Below are positions 43,940 through 53,159 of a stretch of DNA of 64,000 nt, one piece after another (positions within the stretch are counted from its first letter, which is position 1; each line of letters opens with the position of its first letter). The stretch is from Halorhabdus rudnickae (lineage in GTDB: Archaea; Halobacteriota; Halobacteria; Halobacteriales; Haloarculaceae), in assembly GCF_900880625.1 (NCBI RefSeq), contig NZ_CAAHFB010000001.1, positions 2,108,001 to 2,172,000 on the forward strand, read 5' to 3'. A program made the translations under genes and the position numbers. A model generated the notes under the pieces. The model searched no databases. It was given only the letters and a program-made list of their open reading frames with translations, and was not told where the DNA came from.

Positions 43940-44362
43940 TCACGTTCGAGCGGCAATATCGGCCGCGAGGTCCTCCTGGCGACTCTCGGAGACGGATGGG
44001 CGATCCCGGAATAGGGTGTGGATCGGTCCCCCGCTGTCGCCATCGAAGCGGGGGACGACGTGGGCGTGAACGTGGGGAACTTCCTGTCCAGCTTCCGTGC
44101 CGTTGTTGATCGCGACGGTCGTCGCCGGCGCATTGACGGCTGCTTCGACAGCTGGGACTACCTCGTGGATGGTGTCGTAGAACTCTGTCGCGGTCTCAGT
44201 TGGCACGTCCACAAGTCGTTGATGGTGAGCTTTCGGAACCACGAGCGTGTGTCCTTTCGCGAGTGGGTTTGCGTCGAGGAAGGCCAGGGTGTCCTCGGTC
44301 TCGTGAACGGTGTGGCTCGGCAACTCCTCGGCGACGATCGCACAGAACACGCAATCGGTCAT
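43940..44362 (-). CDS. HIT-family nucleotide-binding hydrolase
   Basis: A 140-residue HIT protein. An N-terminal MTDCVFCAIV with zinc-type cysteines, ANPLAKGHTLVVPKAH in the middle, and the catalytic histidine triad HVHAHVVPR (about residue 100-108) are present. HIT proteins hydrolyse or transfer nucleotide-linked phosphates such as AMP-lysine or dinucleotides. The ATG 44362 is supported by this conserved start. It is divergent from the GalT-like gene, which belongs to the same superfamily. Confidence 0.92.
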   Translation of the reverse strand: MTDCVFCAIVAEELPSHTVHETEDTLAFLDANPLAKGHTLVVPKAHHQRLVDVPTETATEFYDTIHEVVPAVEAAVNAPATTVAINNGTEAGQEVPHVHAHVVPRFDGDSGGPIHTLFRDRPSVSESRQEDLAADIAART

Positions 44363-44443
44363 ACGCGATCGAACGGATCCACGATGCAAAAACCGCGGGG
44401 TCGCGAGTACCTTTTTGAGTCGTCTCTCCGAACAGTCGATCGC

Positions 44444-45451
44444 ATGCCCTTCCAGTTCGATCCCGAGATCCAGGCGACGTGGTTTCACAGCCCCCTCGAG
44501 GACTTCGAGGAAGTCTCCGTCGAGACGGAGGTCCGCCGGGATCCGCTCACCGGCCGACAGAGTCGCATCGTTTCGGATAACTTCGTGCGCCCCGAGAACG
44601 AACCGGACATTGACGCCATCGTGGGTGACAGCGAGGGGTGTTTCTTCTGTCCGGAGATGGTGACCGACGCGACCCCGACGTATCCAGACTGGGTCGGCTT
44701 CGATCGTGGGTCGTGGGGCGAGGCGACTTCCTTCCCGAACCTCAACCCTTACGGTGACCACTCCAACGTCATCGTCCTGACGGAGGACCACTACGTCCCG
44801 ATCGAAGCGTTCACTGACCAGCAGTTCACAGACGGTCTCGCCGCAGCTCTGGAGTTCGTCGACGTGGCACTGGAATCGGACGCCGCCGACGAGTACGCCT
44901 CGATCAACATGAACTTCCTGCGACCGGCGGGCAGCAGCATCATCCACCCGCACATGCAGACGCTGGTCGACGAGTGCGGGACGAACCGCCAGGCCGAACG
45001 CGCCGAAGCGGCTCGGGCGTACCGCGAGGACGAGGGCGAGTCATACTGGGAGGCGCTTCTCGAAGAGACGGTCGAGACCGATCGCCATGTCGGATCGACC
45101 GGTGACGTCGAGTGGATCGCCCCGTACGCGCCGAAACACCACCGCCACGTCCGCGGGATCGCGCCCGACGCGACCGTCCCGGATCCTGAAGATCCAGTCG
45201 TCGAGGACTTTGCGGCCGGGATCGTGAACGTCCTCGAGTATTATGCCTCGGCCGGGCACAACAGCTTCAATCTCGCCGTGACGCTGCAGGACGACGATCC
45301 GGCGAATCCGCCGGTGATCGACATCGTCGCGCGATCGGTGTTCGATCAGTATTACTGGTCGGACTCGCCGTTTTTCGTTACGCTCCACGACGAAAATGTC
45401 GTTGACGTGCCGCCAGAAACCTACGGCGAAGAAGCAGCTGACTGGTTTTGA
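44444..45451 (+). CDS. GalT-like (galactose-1-phosphate uridylyltransferase family) protein
   Basis: A 335-residue protein of the HIT/GalT superfamily. CFFCPEMV (residues 66-73) is a metal-site type motif, LNPYGDHSNVIVLTEDH matches the nucleotide-binding core, and the active-site triad is IIHPHMQT (His-x-His-x-Gln, about 165-172). The second half repeats the fold with HHRHVRGIAP and NSFNLAVTL. GalT moves UMP between glucose- and galactose-1-phosphate; haloarchaeal members may have related nucleotidyl-transfer roles. ATG 44444 has a TATA-like CTTTTTGAG ~30 nt upstream. Confidence 0.85.
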   Translation: MPFQFDPEIQATWFHSPLEDFEEVSVETEVRRDPLTGRQSRIVSDNFVRPENEPDIDAIVGDSEGCFFCPEMVTDATPTYPDWVGFDRGSWGEATSFPNLNPYGDHSNVIVLTEDHYVPIEAFTDQQFTDGLAAALEFVDVALESDAADEYASINMNFLRPAGSSIIHPHMQTLVDECGTNRQAERAEAARAYREDEGESYWEALLEETVETDRHVGSTGDVEWIAPYAPKHHRHVRGIAPDATVPDPEDPVVEDFAAGIVNVLEYYASAGHNSFNLAVTLQDDDPANPPVIDIVARSVFDQYYWSDSPFFVTLHDENVVDVPPETYGEEAADWF

Positions 45452-45466
45452 CCTCCCGGGGCGTTT

Positions 45467-45682
45467 TCACTCCGTGAGCGGCAGGACGATCCCGAAGGTC
45501 AGCGGCGAGAGGAGACCCACGAGAATGCCTCCGATCTCCATATCGAGGAGGAGTCCCGACTCCCAACCCTGGAGCGTGGGGCCAACCATGTGACCGATAC
45601 CGCCGAGCAGAAACATCGCCGCGCCGAGGACGAACCCCCAGCGGGCCAGTTTCACGTAGTCCATGTCACGATAGCCTGACAT
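45467..45682 (-). CDS. small two-helix membrane protein
   Basis: A 71-residue protein: MSGYRDMDYVKLARWGFVLG, then a second helix (MEIGGILVGLLSPLTFGIVL) near the end. Two hydrophobic helices with an extracytoplasmic loop are visible. No function is recognised. It converges with the GalT-like gene (15 nt between stops). A shorter start at 45664 is possible. The hydrophobic, in-frame composition, unlike the shadow frames, supports it as a gene. Confidence 0.65.
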   Translation of the reverse strand: MSGYRDMDYVKLARWGFVLGAAMFLLGGIGHMVGPTLQGWESGLLLDMEIGGILVGLLSPLTFGIVLPLTE

Positions 45683-45771
45683 ACGTCCTACTTCGATAGC
45701 GCAGAGAAAACCGTTTCGTCTCGACGCAGCCCAATAGAAATGGTCATAATGCTCGACGGTGAAGCAACCAT

Positions 45772-45993
45772 ATGATCGAAATCGTCGTCGAACAGCTGTC
45801 CGCGATCGTATACGCCCTTCTAGCGGGTGCCCTCGGCGTGGGTGGCTTCCTCGTCGAATCGGCTGGCTTCGAGACCCTGACACAGGGCCAGAACGTCCTC
45901 GGCGCCTGGGAGGCCGTTATCGGGCTCCTGTTGTTGATCGCCGCCGCGAAGCTGATCCGCGAGAAAGTGCTGGCCCGTCGCGCCGAAGCCTGA
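45772..45993 (+). CDS. small membrane protein
   Basis: A 73-residue protein with two hydrophobic stretches (about 8-28 and 45-62) and a basic C-terminus (KLIREKVLARRAEA). The start MIEIVVEQLSAIVYALLAGA follows the divergent small membrane gene by 89 nt. Function unknown; it could be a conserved haloarchaeal membrane protein. It ends 21 nt before the convergent aldo/keto reductase stop. Confidence 0.65.
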   Translation: MIEIVVEQLSAIVYALLAGALGVGGFLVESAGFETLTQGQNVLGAWEAVIGLLLLIAAAKLIREKVLARRAEA

Positions 45994-46014
45994 GTTCCGG
46001 TCGGACGCACCTCG

Positions 46015-47004
46015 TCACCAGCGGTGGTGGACGTCGTCGTAAAGCTGTTTCTCGTAGATGTCTCTGACTGCGCCGTGAGTTTCGTGTGAGAGCGGATCGA
46101 AGTCCGCTGCAGCGGCGTTCGCCTCGACGTGGTCGGGCGAGGTCGAACCGGGAATGACCGTCGAGACGGCGTCGTGATCGAGGATCCACCGGAGGGAGAA
46201 CTGGGCCATCGACATCTCCTCGGGAACGTGCGCTCGCAGATCTTCGACGGCGTCCAAACCGGCCTCGAAAGGCACGCCAGCGAAGGTCTCTCCGCCGGCG
46301 CGACCGATCCCGGCATCGACGCCCCCCTCGGCGGCACTCTTGCGGTGGTCCCCTTCCTTGAAGTCCTCAATGCCGTCGAAGGCGTCGGCGAGCAGGCCGG
46401 AGGCCAGCGGCACGCGGACGATAATGCCCACGTCTTCGGCGGCCGCCCGTTCGAAGAACCGCTCGGCGGGGCGATCCCGGAACGGATTGAAGATGATCTG
46501 GACCGTTTCGACCACGGGGTACTCGATGGCCTTCATCGCCTCCTCTACCTTCTCGACGCTGACGCCGGCGTGAGCGATCTCACCCACTTCGCGCAGTTCT
46601 TCCAGCGTCTCGAACGTGTTGGGATCGTAGAACGCCCCCGTCTCGGGGCAGTGCAACTGCACGAGGTCGATGGTCTCGACGCCGAGGCGGTCTTTCGACC
46701 CCGCAATGGACTCCTGTAGCCCCGTTTCGGAGTGCCCGCCGTCCTCGTCGGGTGCGGCCTTCGTCGGGACGAAGATCCCGTCGCGGCCGCGTTCCTCGAG
46801 TACCTCGCCGATGAGTCGTTCCGCACGGCCGCCGCCGTAGACTTCGGCGGTGTCGATCAGGTTGACGTCTGCGTCCAGGGCCGTATGGATCGCTTCTTTG
46901 GCCCGTTCGTCGCTGACCTCGCCCCAGGCGGGGCCGACGTTCCACGTACCGAGACCGACCGCCGACACGTCTACGCCGGTCGATCCGAGAGTGCGAAACT
47001 CCAT
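46015..47004 (-). CDS. aldo/keto reductase
   Basis: A 329-residue NADPH-dependent oxidoreductase. MEFRTLGSTGVDVSAVGLGT, then DTAEVYGGGRAERLIGEVL (catalytic Asp and Tyr), KAAP (Lys), LVQLHCPE (His) and a C-terminal FSLRWILDHDAVSTVIPGST are family landmarks. Such enzymes reduce carbonyl groups; the substrate is unknown. ATG 47004 is chosen as the start of homology. The gene is divergent from ileS (145 nt between starts). Confidence 0.92.
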   Translation of the reverse strand: MEFRTLGSTGVDVSAVGLGTWNVGPAWGEVSDERAKEAIHTALDADVNLIDTAEVYGGGRAERLIGEVLEERGRDGIFVPTKAAPDEDGGHSETGLQESIAGSKDRLGVETIDLVQLHCPETGAFYDPNTFETLEELREVGEIAHAGVSVEKVEEAMKAIEYPVVETVQIIFNPFRDRPAERFFERAAAEDVGIIVRVPLASGLLADAFDGIEDFKEGDHRKSAAEGGVDAGIGRAGGETFAGVPFEAGLDAVEDLRAHVPEEMSMAQFSLRWILDHDAVSTVIPGSTSPDHVEANAAAADFDPLSHETHGAVRDIYEKQLYDDVHHRW

Positions 47005-47149
47005 GACTCTACTGACGAGGACCGAAGCGAAAAACCCGGGGGCTGGCAGAGAGCCAGAGGCCGGGCGACAGTGGCTACGGCACACGGGTTTCGACAGATC
47101 TGGGCGTGGGATCGATTTGCCTTTAATCCCGGCGATGGTGTGAACAGGT

Positions 47150-50100
47150 ATGACAGATACCGAGGACCAGGCCGACCTGTCGCCGACCTACGACCGGTTC
47201 GGCGAGGTGGCCGACCAGTACGACCCCGAAAGCGTCCGCGAGCGGGTGTTCGCCCACTGGGACGCCGTCGAGGCCTACGAGCAGACCAAGGCCCACCGCG
47301 CCGACGGCGAGGACTTCTTTTTCGTCGATGGCCCACCGTACACCTCCGGGGCGGCCCACATGGGCACGACCTGGAACAAGACGCTGAAAGACGCTTATAT
47401 CCGGTATCTCCGCATGCAGGGCTACGATGTGACCGACCGGCCGGGCTACGACATGCACGGCCTGCCCATCGAGACGAAAGTCGAGGAGAAACTCGATTTC
47501 CAGAACAAGAAGGACATCGAGGCGTTTGGCGAGGAGGCGTTCATCGAGGAATGTAAGGACTTCGCCGAGGAGCAACTCGAGGGGCTCCAGTCGGACTTTG
47601 AGTCCTTCGGCGTCTGGATGGACTGGGACAACCCCTACAAGACGGTGTCCCCGGAATACATGGAGGCAGCGTGGTGGGGGTTCGAGCAGGCCCACGAACG
47701 GGGACTGGTCGAACAGGGCAAGCGCTCGATCTCGCAGTGTCCCCGCTGTGAGACGGCCATCGCTAACAACGAAGTCGAATACGAGGACGTCTCTGACCCC
47801 TCGATCTACGTGAAGTTCTCCCTGCAGAGTCGGGAAGGCAGCCTCGTCATCTGGACGACCACGCCCTGGACGATCCCCGCCAATACCTTCGTCGCCGTTG
47901 ACGAGGAGCTGACCTACCAGGGCGTCGAGGCAACCAAGGACGGTGAGACGGAGGTGCTGTGGATCGCCGAGTCCTGCGTCGAGGATGTTCTCTCGAAGGG
48001 GCGCTACGAGGACTACGAGATCGTCGACGAAGCGAGCGGCGAGGAGATGGTCGGCTGGGAATACGAACACCCACTTCGTGAGGAGGTCCCGAACGCACCT
48101 GACGGCGAGGACGCCCTGCAGGTCTACACCGCCGAGTACGTCGAGGCCGACCGGACTGGACTGGTCCACTCCGCACCGGGCCACGGTGAGGAGGACTTCG
48201 AGCGCGGCCAGGAACTCGGCCTGGACGTGTTCTGTCCGGTCGGTGGCGACGGCGTCTACGAGGAGGCGGCCGGGAGATACGCCGGCGAGTTCGTCAAGGA
48301 CGCCGACGAGGCGATCATGGACGACCTCGAAGCCAACGGCAATCTACTCTCCCGAGGGACGACCAACCACAGTTACGGCCACTGCTGGCGCTGTGATACG
48401 GGCATCATCCAGATCGTCACCGACCAGTGGTTCATCACGGTCACGGATATCAAAGACGAGATGCTCGACAACATCGCGGACAGCGAGTGGCACCCCGAGT
48501 GGGCGCGTGACAATCGCTTCCGGGACTTCGTCGAGGAGGCCCCCGACTGGAACGTCTCTCGGCAGCGTTACTGGGGGATCCCTCTGCCGATTTGGCTGCC
48601 GAGCGAGGCGCATAGCGCCTCGGAACCGTCGAGCGGCGACGAGCCGCGAGACCCGATCGACTGGAACGGCTCGATGCAGGAAGCCATCGTCATCGGCGAC
48701 CGCGAGGAACTCGCAGAGCGCGTCGATCAGGAGATCGACCCCGAAGCCGTCGACCTCCATAAGGGGACCGTCGACGACCTGACGATCACCGAGGACGGTG
48801 TGGTCTACGAGCGGGTCCCGGACGTCTTCGACGTGTGGCTCGACTCTTCGGTCGCCTCGTGGGGGACCCTCGATTACCCCGAGCAGGAAGGCGACTTCGA
48901 TGAGTTGTGGCCGGCCGACCTTATCATGGAGGCCCACGACCAGACCCGCGGGTGGTTCTGGTCGCAACTCGGGATGGGGACGGCGGCGGTCGGCGAGATC
49001 CCCTACGACGAGGTGCTGATGCACGGCTACGCGTTGATGCCCGACGGCCGGGGGATGTCCAAATCCAAGGGCATCACCGTCGAGCCACAGGAGGCCATCG
49101 ACGAGGGCGGGGCGGACCCGATGCGGGCGTTCCTGCTCTCCCAGAACCCCCAGGGCGAGGACATGCGCTTCTCCTGGGAAGGGATGGACTCGATGGGGCG
49201 CAACCTCAATATCCTCTGGAACGTCTTCCGGTTCCCGCTGCCGTACATGCGGATGGACGGCTACTCTCCCGAGGACACGACTGTCGAGGATGTCTCTCTC
49301 CAACAGATCGACGAGTGGGTGCTCTCCCGGCTGCAGACCGTCGAAGCCCAGATGGGCGAACACTTCGAGGATCGACGCCAGGACCGGGCGATCGATGTCC
49401 TAATGGACTTCATTGTCGAGGACGTTTCACGGTTTTACGTCCAGGCCGTTCGGGATCGCGTCTGGGAAGAAGGCGAAGACGGCTCGAAGGACGCCGCGTA
49501 CGCAACCCTGTACCGCGTGCTGGAGGATACTGTCGCGTTACTGGCTCCCTTTACCCCCTTCATCGCCGAGGAGATCTACCAGTATCTGACCGGCGACGTC
49601 GGCTACGATACGGTCCACATGTGCGACTGGCCCGAACCCGACGCCGACCTGCGCGACCTTGGCCTAGAGGACGAGATCAGCGTCGTCCGAGCGGTCGAAG
49701 AAGCCGGCTCGAACGCTCGCCAGCAGGCCGAGCGGAAACTCCGTTGGCCCGTCAAGCGCGTGGTCGTCGACGTCGACGATCAGGAGGTCGGCGGGTCGAT
49801 CGAACTACAGGCAGGCTTGCTCGGAGAGCGCCTGAACGCCAAGTCGATCGAGGTTGTCGATCCCGACGAGGCATGGGGTGAACTCACCTACAGCGCCGAG
49901 GCCGACATGAGCAAACTCGGTCCCGCCTTCGGCGACGACGCCGGCACGGTCATGAACGCGCTCAACGAGGCAAGTGTCGCCGAGCCGACCGTCGAGGCCC
50001 TGGAATCGGCCGTTGCGAGCGAACTGGGTCGGGGTGTCGATCTCGAGGCAGAGATGGTCGAGTTCGTCCGGAACACGCCCGAGGGCGTCGCGAGCACGGA

Positions 50101-50416
50101 GTTCGAGGCCCTCGACGGTGGCGGTATCGTCTACGTTGATACCACACTGACCGAGGCCATCGAGAGTGAGGGCTACGCCCGCGAGGTCGTCCGGCGTGTC
50201 CAGGAGATGCGGAAAGATCTCGATCTGGAGATGGATGCCCGCATTCGGGTCGAGTACGATATCGACGACGAGCGTGTGGCCGAACTCGTCGCCGAACACG
50301 AAGATATCATCGCCGAGGAAGTCCGGGCCGACACGTTCGGTGCGATCGAAGACGGCTATCGCAAAACCTGGGAGATCGAGGGACTCACCGCTGAGATCGC
50401 GATCGAAGAAGTCTGA
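47150..50416 (+). CDS. ileS: isoleucyl-tRNA synthetase
   Basis: A 1088-residue class I synthetase. The HIGH-type motif is DGPPYTSGAAHMGT (HMGT at 70-73), and the KMSKS loop is GMSKSKG (M636). The editing domain (about 200-400), a zinc-type CPRC motif (SQCPRCETA) and the C-terminal anticodon-binding domain are recognisable. It attaches isoleucine to tRNA-Ile in the cytoplasm. A loop rich in Ser/Glu/Arg (WLPSEAHSASEPSSGDEPRD) near 482-500 is an unusual insertion. The TATA-like CTTTAATCC (47121-47129) is 24-28 nt upstream of ATG. Confidence 0.97.
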   Translation: MTDTEDQADLSPTYDRFGEVADQYDPESVRERVFAHWDAVEAYEQTKAHRADGEDFFFVDGPPYTSGAAHMGTTWNKTLKDAYIRYLRMQGYDVTDRPGYDMHGLPIETKVEEKLDFQNKKDIEAFGEEAFIEECKDFAEEQLEGLQSDFESFGVWMDWDNPYKTVSPEYMEAAWWGFEQAHERGLVEQGKRSISQCPRCETAIANNEVEYEDVSDPSIYVKFSLQSREGSLVIWTTTPWTIPANTFVAVDEELTYQGVEATKDGETEVLWIAESCVEDVLSKGRYEDYEIVDEASGEEMVGWEYEHPLREEVPNAPDGEDALQVYTAEYVEADRTGLVHSAPGHGEEDFERGQELGLDVFCPVGGDGVYEEAAGRYAGEFVKDADEAIMDDLEANGNLLSRGTTNHSYGHCWRCDTGIIQIVTDQWFITVTDIKDEMLDNIADSEWHPEWARDNRFRDFVEEAPDWNVSRQRYWGIPLPIWLPSEAHSASEPSSGDEPRDPIDWNGSMQEAIVIGDREELAERVDQEIDPEAVDLHKGTVDDLTITEDGVVYERVPDVFDVWLDSSVASWGTLDYPEQEGDFDELWPADLIMEAHDQTRGWFWSQLGMGTAAVGEIPYDEVLMHGYALMPDGRGMSKSKGITVEPQEAIDEGGADPMRAFLLSQNPQGEDMRFSWEGMDSMGRNLNILWNVFRFPLPYMRMDGYSPEDTTVEDVSLQQIDEWVLSRLQTVEAQMGEHFEDRRQDRAIDVLMDFIVEDVSRFYVQAVRDRVWEEGEDGSKDAAYATLYRVLEDTVALLAPFTPFIAEEIYQYLTGDVGYDTVHMCDWPEPDADLRDLGLEDEISVVRAVEEAGSNARQQAERKLRWPVKRVVVDVDDQEVGGSIELQAGLLGERLNAKSIEVVDPDEAWGELTYSAEADMSKLGPAFGDDAGTVMNALNEASVAEPTVEALESAVASELGRGVDLEAEMVEFVRNTPEGVASTEFEALDGGGIVYVDTTLTEAIESEGYAREVVRRVQEMRKDLDLEMDARIRVEYDIDDERVAELVAEHEDIIAEEVRADTFGAIEDGYRKTWEIEGLTAEIAIEEV

Positions 50417-50445
50417 TCGGACATAATTCATACCGTTGAGTCTTC

Positions 50446-50466
50446 GCGGCCTGTGGCCGCGTTTTA
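50446..50466 (+). terminator. possible terminator hairpin after ileS
   Basis: GCGGCC-TGT-GGCCGC (50446-50460) followed by GTTTTA, 30 nt after the ileS stop. The T-run is short, so activity is uncertain. Confidence 0.45.
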
Positions 50467-50805
50467 CCGGACAGGACCGAAAGAGGTATGTCAAAAAGGA
50501 GGACGGTGTTGATCAACGACCACGGGAGCATCGACGAACCATTGGCCTGCACATATCCAATATGTGTAAGCGCAACTGGCGATGGAAACTCGATACCGTC
50601 ACTCTGTAATTACAGTGAAAAACAACTAGTCAGGTACTGATATATCTGCGACTGGGACCGTCCTCTCAGATGGTGATGTCGTCGAATGGCCCTTCAACTT
50701 CACCTGAAGCTAGATCCGGGACTGTTTGAGCCTCCAAGCGCCAGTTCACTTTTGATATTTCTCGTCACCGAGACTGGATTCTCACAGGAGGTATTTTCAT
50801 TGACT

Positions 50806-50988
50806 GCACAATAGTATCGCAAATCAGGTACAATTACAAACCGTCTTATATCACCAATAGAAATTATTACTCAACCATAGTGTGGTTTATTACGCACAGG
50901 TTTATGTGTATACAAACCGTAGTAATGGTTGTAATAGACAAAACCGAGAGGCCTTTCTGAGGTCTTCTCGGTCGGGAATTTACTACTC
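50806..50988 (+). repeat. conserved upstream region of FAD oxidoreductase, copy 1
   Basis: 183 nt homologous to 60623-60802. Shared blocks include GCACAATAGTAT at the left end, TATATCAC-AATAGA, TACTCAACCAT, TTTATTACGC, TTTATGTGTAT, and TTTACTACTCATGA at the start codon. These include the promoter and possible operators. Confidence 0.85.
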
Positions 50989-52272
50989 ATGACCTCACAG
51001 CCTTTTCGGGACGGAACCGACGCGTCGTACGTCGTGGTCGGCGACGGTATCGCCGGCAGCTCGGCGGCGGCCGAACTCGCTGACCGAACAACTGACGCCT
51101 CGATCACAGTGGTAACTGGCGAATCCGAGCCCCTCTACAATCGGATCCTGATCAAGGAGTTCGCCAAGGGAGCTCTGTCGGCGGACGTCGTCCGCATGCA
51201 TGATCGATCGTGGTATGACGACCGCGACATCGACCTCCGCCTCGGCACGCGCGTCGAGACCGTCGACACCACGGCACAAGTCCTCGAGATAGAGTCCGGC
51301 GAGTCGATCGCCTACGACGAGTTGCTCGTTGCGACCGGGAGCACACCGCGGCCGTTGCCGGTCGAAAACGCTGACGCCGACGGTGTGACCACGTTCTGGA
51401 CGATCGAGGACGCCGCTCAGATTCGACAGAACGCTGCTAGGGCCGAACACAACGTGATCGTCGGTGGTGGCCTGCTGGGGATCGACTATGCTGCCATCGC
51501 CGCCGCCCAGGACATCAACTCTCACTACCTCATCCGGGAGGGACACTGGTTCTCGGGAGCTCTCTCAGAAACCGGCGCAGAAATCGTTCACGAAGCGCTA
51601 CGTGAGCGTGGTGTGACGCCTGTTGTCGAGACCGAGGTCAGTCGCTTCGAGACCGACGACGCTGGACAGCTCCGTGCAGCAATCACATCGGATGGCCGTC
51701 GATACGAGGCCGATTGTGCCGGCGTCGCCATCGGGACGACGCCGAACACGGGCCTGCTTGAGGAGACGCCGGTCGCCCTCGAGGATGGCGTCGTCGTCGA
51801 TGAGACGCTGTCGGCGGACGTCCCGTCAGTGTGGGCGGCGGGTGATGTCGCTCGCTACGATGACCCTCGACTCGGGCGACACGTCAGCAACGGTACCTGG
51901 GGAAGTGCGGCTGCACAGGGTGAGTTGGCCGCTCGGAACATGCTCGCCGCGCCCGACGCGGCAGCGCCCTTCGAGTACGTCCCGTCCTATTCGGTTTCGC
52001 ACTTCGAGTTTCCACTCGCGTCGTTCGGTCACCCGCGACTCGGGGACACCTATCACGAACGCCGGTACGGCGATCGGGAGTGGCGGCGACTCGCTTTCCG
52101 GGATGGCCAGCTCGTCGGTGGCGTCTTGATCGGCGATCGCGAGCCACTTCAGGCGTACAAGCAACTCACTGCCAGCGGTCGCCACGTGCAACAACAGGTC
52201 CAGCAGTTGCTCGCCCCGTCCTTTGATGGGACCGACTTCGAGCGTCAGTCCTCGCCGCTGGCCTCGGACTAA
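50989..52272 (+). CDS. FAD-dependent NAD(P)H oxidoreductase, copy 1 (NirB/rubredoxin-reductase-like fold)
   Basis: A 427-residue flavoprotein with two Rossmann folds: an N-terminal FAD motif VVVGDGIAGSSAAAEL, an NAD(P)H-binding VGGGLLGIDYAAIA (about 158-171) and the second FAD contact VWAAGDVARYDD. This is the pyridine-nucleotide-disulfide-reductase class II type (NADH oxidase, rubredoxin reductase, nitrite reductase NirB N-terminal part); no redox-active cysteine pair or added iron-sulphur domain is visible. The C-terminal ~100 residues (HFEFPLASFGHPRLGDTYHE and GGVLIGDREPLQAYKQL) form the dimer domain. It has a close second copy at 60803, including upstream DNA. The electron acceptor is unknown. 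Confidence 0.88.
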   Translation: MTSQPFRDGTDASYVVVGDGIAGSSAAAELADRTTDASITVVTGESEPLYNRILIKEFAKGALSADVVRMHDRSWYDDRDIDLRLGTRVETVDTTAQVLEIESGESIAYDELLVATGSTPRPLPVENADADGVTTFWTIEDAAQIRQNAARAEHNVIVGGGLLGIDYAAIAAAQDINSHYLIREGHWFSGALSETGAEIVHEALRERGVTPVVETEVSRFETDDAGQLRAAITSDGRRYEADCAGVAIGTTPNTGLLEETPVALEDGVVVDETLSADVPSVWAAGDVARYDDPRLGRHVSNGTWGSAAAQGELAARNMLAAPDAAAPFEYVPSYSVSHFEFPLASFGHPRLGDTYHERRYGDREWRRLAFRDGQLVGGVLIGDREPLQAYKQLTASGRHVQQQVQQLLAPSFDGTDFERQSSPLASD

Positions 52273-52321
52273 TACTGGTGGCTGTTGGTATCGCTATTCT
52301 ATACACCGTGATGTCGAATCA

Positions 52322-53030
52322 TCAGGTGGCGTCGACCTGCTCGCTCGCGCGTGCGTCGAGCGTTTCGGTCGCTTGTGTAAGCAGCGCGTCGATGATCTCG
52401 GGCGTCGTCGGGTGGTAGGCCCGGTTGGGAATTACCGGACATTCAGTTCCATCTCGACGGCCAGTTGCATCGTCTTAGCCATGGCGTCGGCGTGATAGTG
52501 CAGGCCCTGATAGCCCAGCAGGGTGCCGCCCGTGCCGACGACGAGACGCGCTCGCCCCTCGGGGACGTCTTTGGCCTTGACAATGCCGTCGTCCGCAGCG
52601 GTGGTATCGACCGTCACGTCCTCGATGCCGGCCGCCGTGGCTGACTCCTCAGAGTATCCGACACGAACGAACGGCAGCCGACCCAGCGTCGAAAAGATGA
52701 CGTGATGGTGGACGGGCTGGTGGGTTTCGAGTAATTTCCCAGTGCGGTGGGCCTGGATGTTGGTGGCTGCCGTCTTGGTCTGGTGCTTTCCGACGTGCAC
52801 GATCGGCTCACGGCCGTTGACATCGCCAACGACGAACACATGCTTCTTCGCGGGCGTGCTCGTCATCGACAACGAAAACGGACGCTTTGGGTTCCTCGAA
52901 GCCGGCGGGAGCGTCAACTGTCTCGGCGGCGATATTGGCGGAATCGGTGCGCTCGGCTCGGCGATCGTCCAGAACCCGGACGACGCACTCCAGGAGAGGG
53001 CGGACGGGCTGGCGAACGTTGACATCGAGT
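52322..53030 (-). pseudogene. broken dihydrolipoamide dehydrogenase/mercuric-reductase-like gene
   Basis: The C-terminal dimerisation part of a class I pyridine-nucleotide-disulfide oxidoreductase. HVFVVGDVNGREPIVHVGKH, then VGYSEESATAAGIEDVTVDT and RLVVGTGGTLLGYQGLHYHA are family-typical. At about 52432-52436 the frame shifts: NVR is followed by a stop, while the -1/+1 frame continues RAYHPTTPEIIDALL to a stop at 52322. A second frame change seems to occur near 52855, upstream of which fragments such as TDSANIAAETVDAPAGFEEP appear. The FAD-binding N-terminal half and the CxxxxC motif are missing. It converges with the first FAD oxidoreductase gene. Confidence 0.75.
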
Positions 53031-53159
53031 GAGAGGGGTCATCCGGGATCGCCCCAAAGCGCGTCGGCGATCCTGGGAGAGACAGTCACCTCGCTGACGA
53101 TCCTTTCGAAGGTGCCCGTGGCGTCGGCGCTCCGATGTCCGAATCAGAACGGCAGTTAC

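Larger units (their letters stand above)
50417..50988. other. intergenic region before the first FAD oxidoreductase
   Basis: These 572 nt are more AT-rich than the rest of the window. On the minus strand 50666-50763 reads REISKVNWRLEAQTVPDLAS and on to a stop, resembling the C-terminus of an unknown protein with no start; it may be debris. From 50806 to the ATG the DNA is homologous to 60623-60802. No complete gene is seen. Confidence 0.5.

Noticed and set aside
48600-48660. Ser/Glu-rich stretch in IleS considered as a small intein or frame error
   Set aside because: It is about 20 residues, in frame, with no splicing motifs; a simple loop insertion explains it.
50871-51107. Minus-strand frames at 50871-51107 and 60688-60921 upstream of and into the two FAD genes
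   Set aside because: They are similar only because the plus-strand DNA is duplicated; they run opposite the start of a strong gene.
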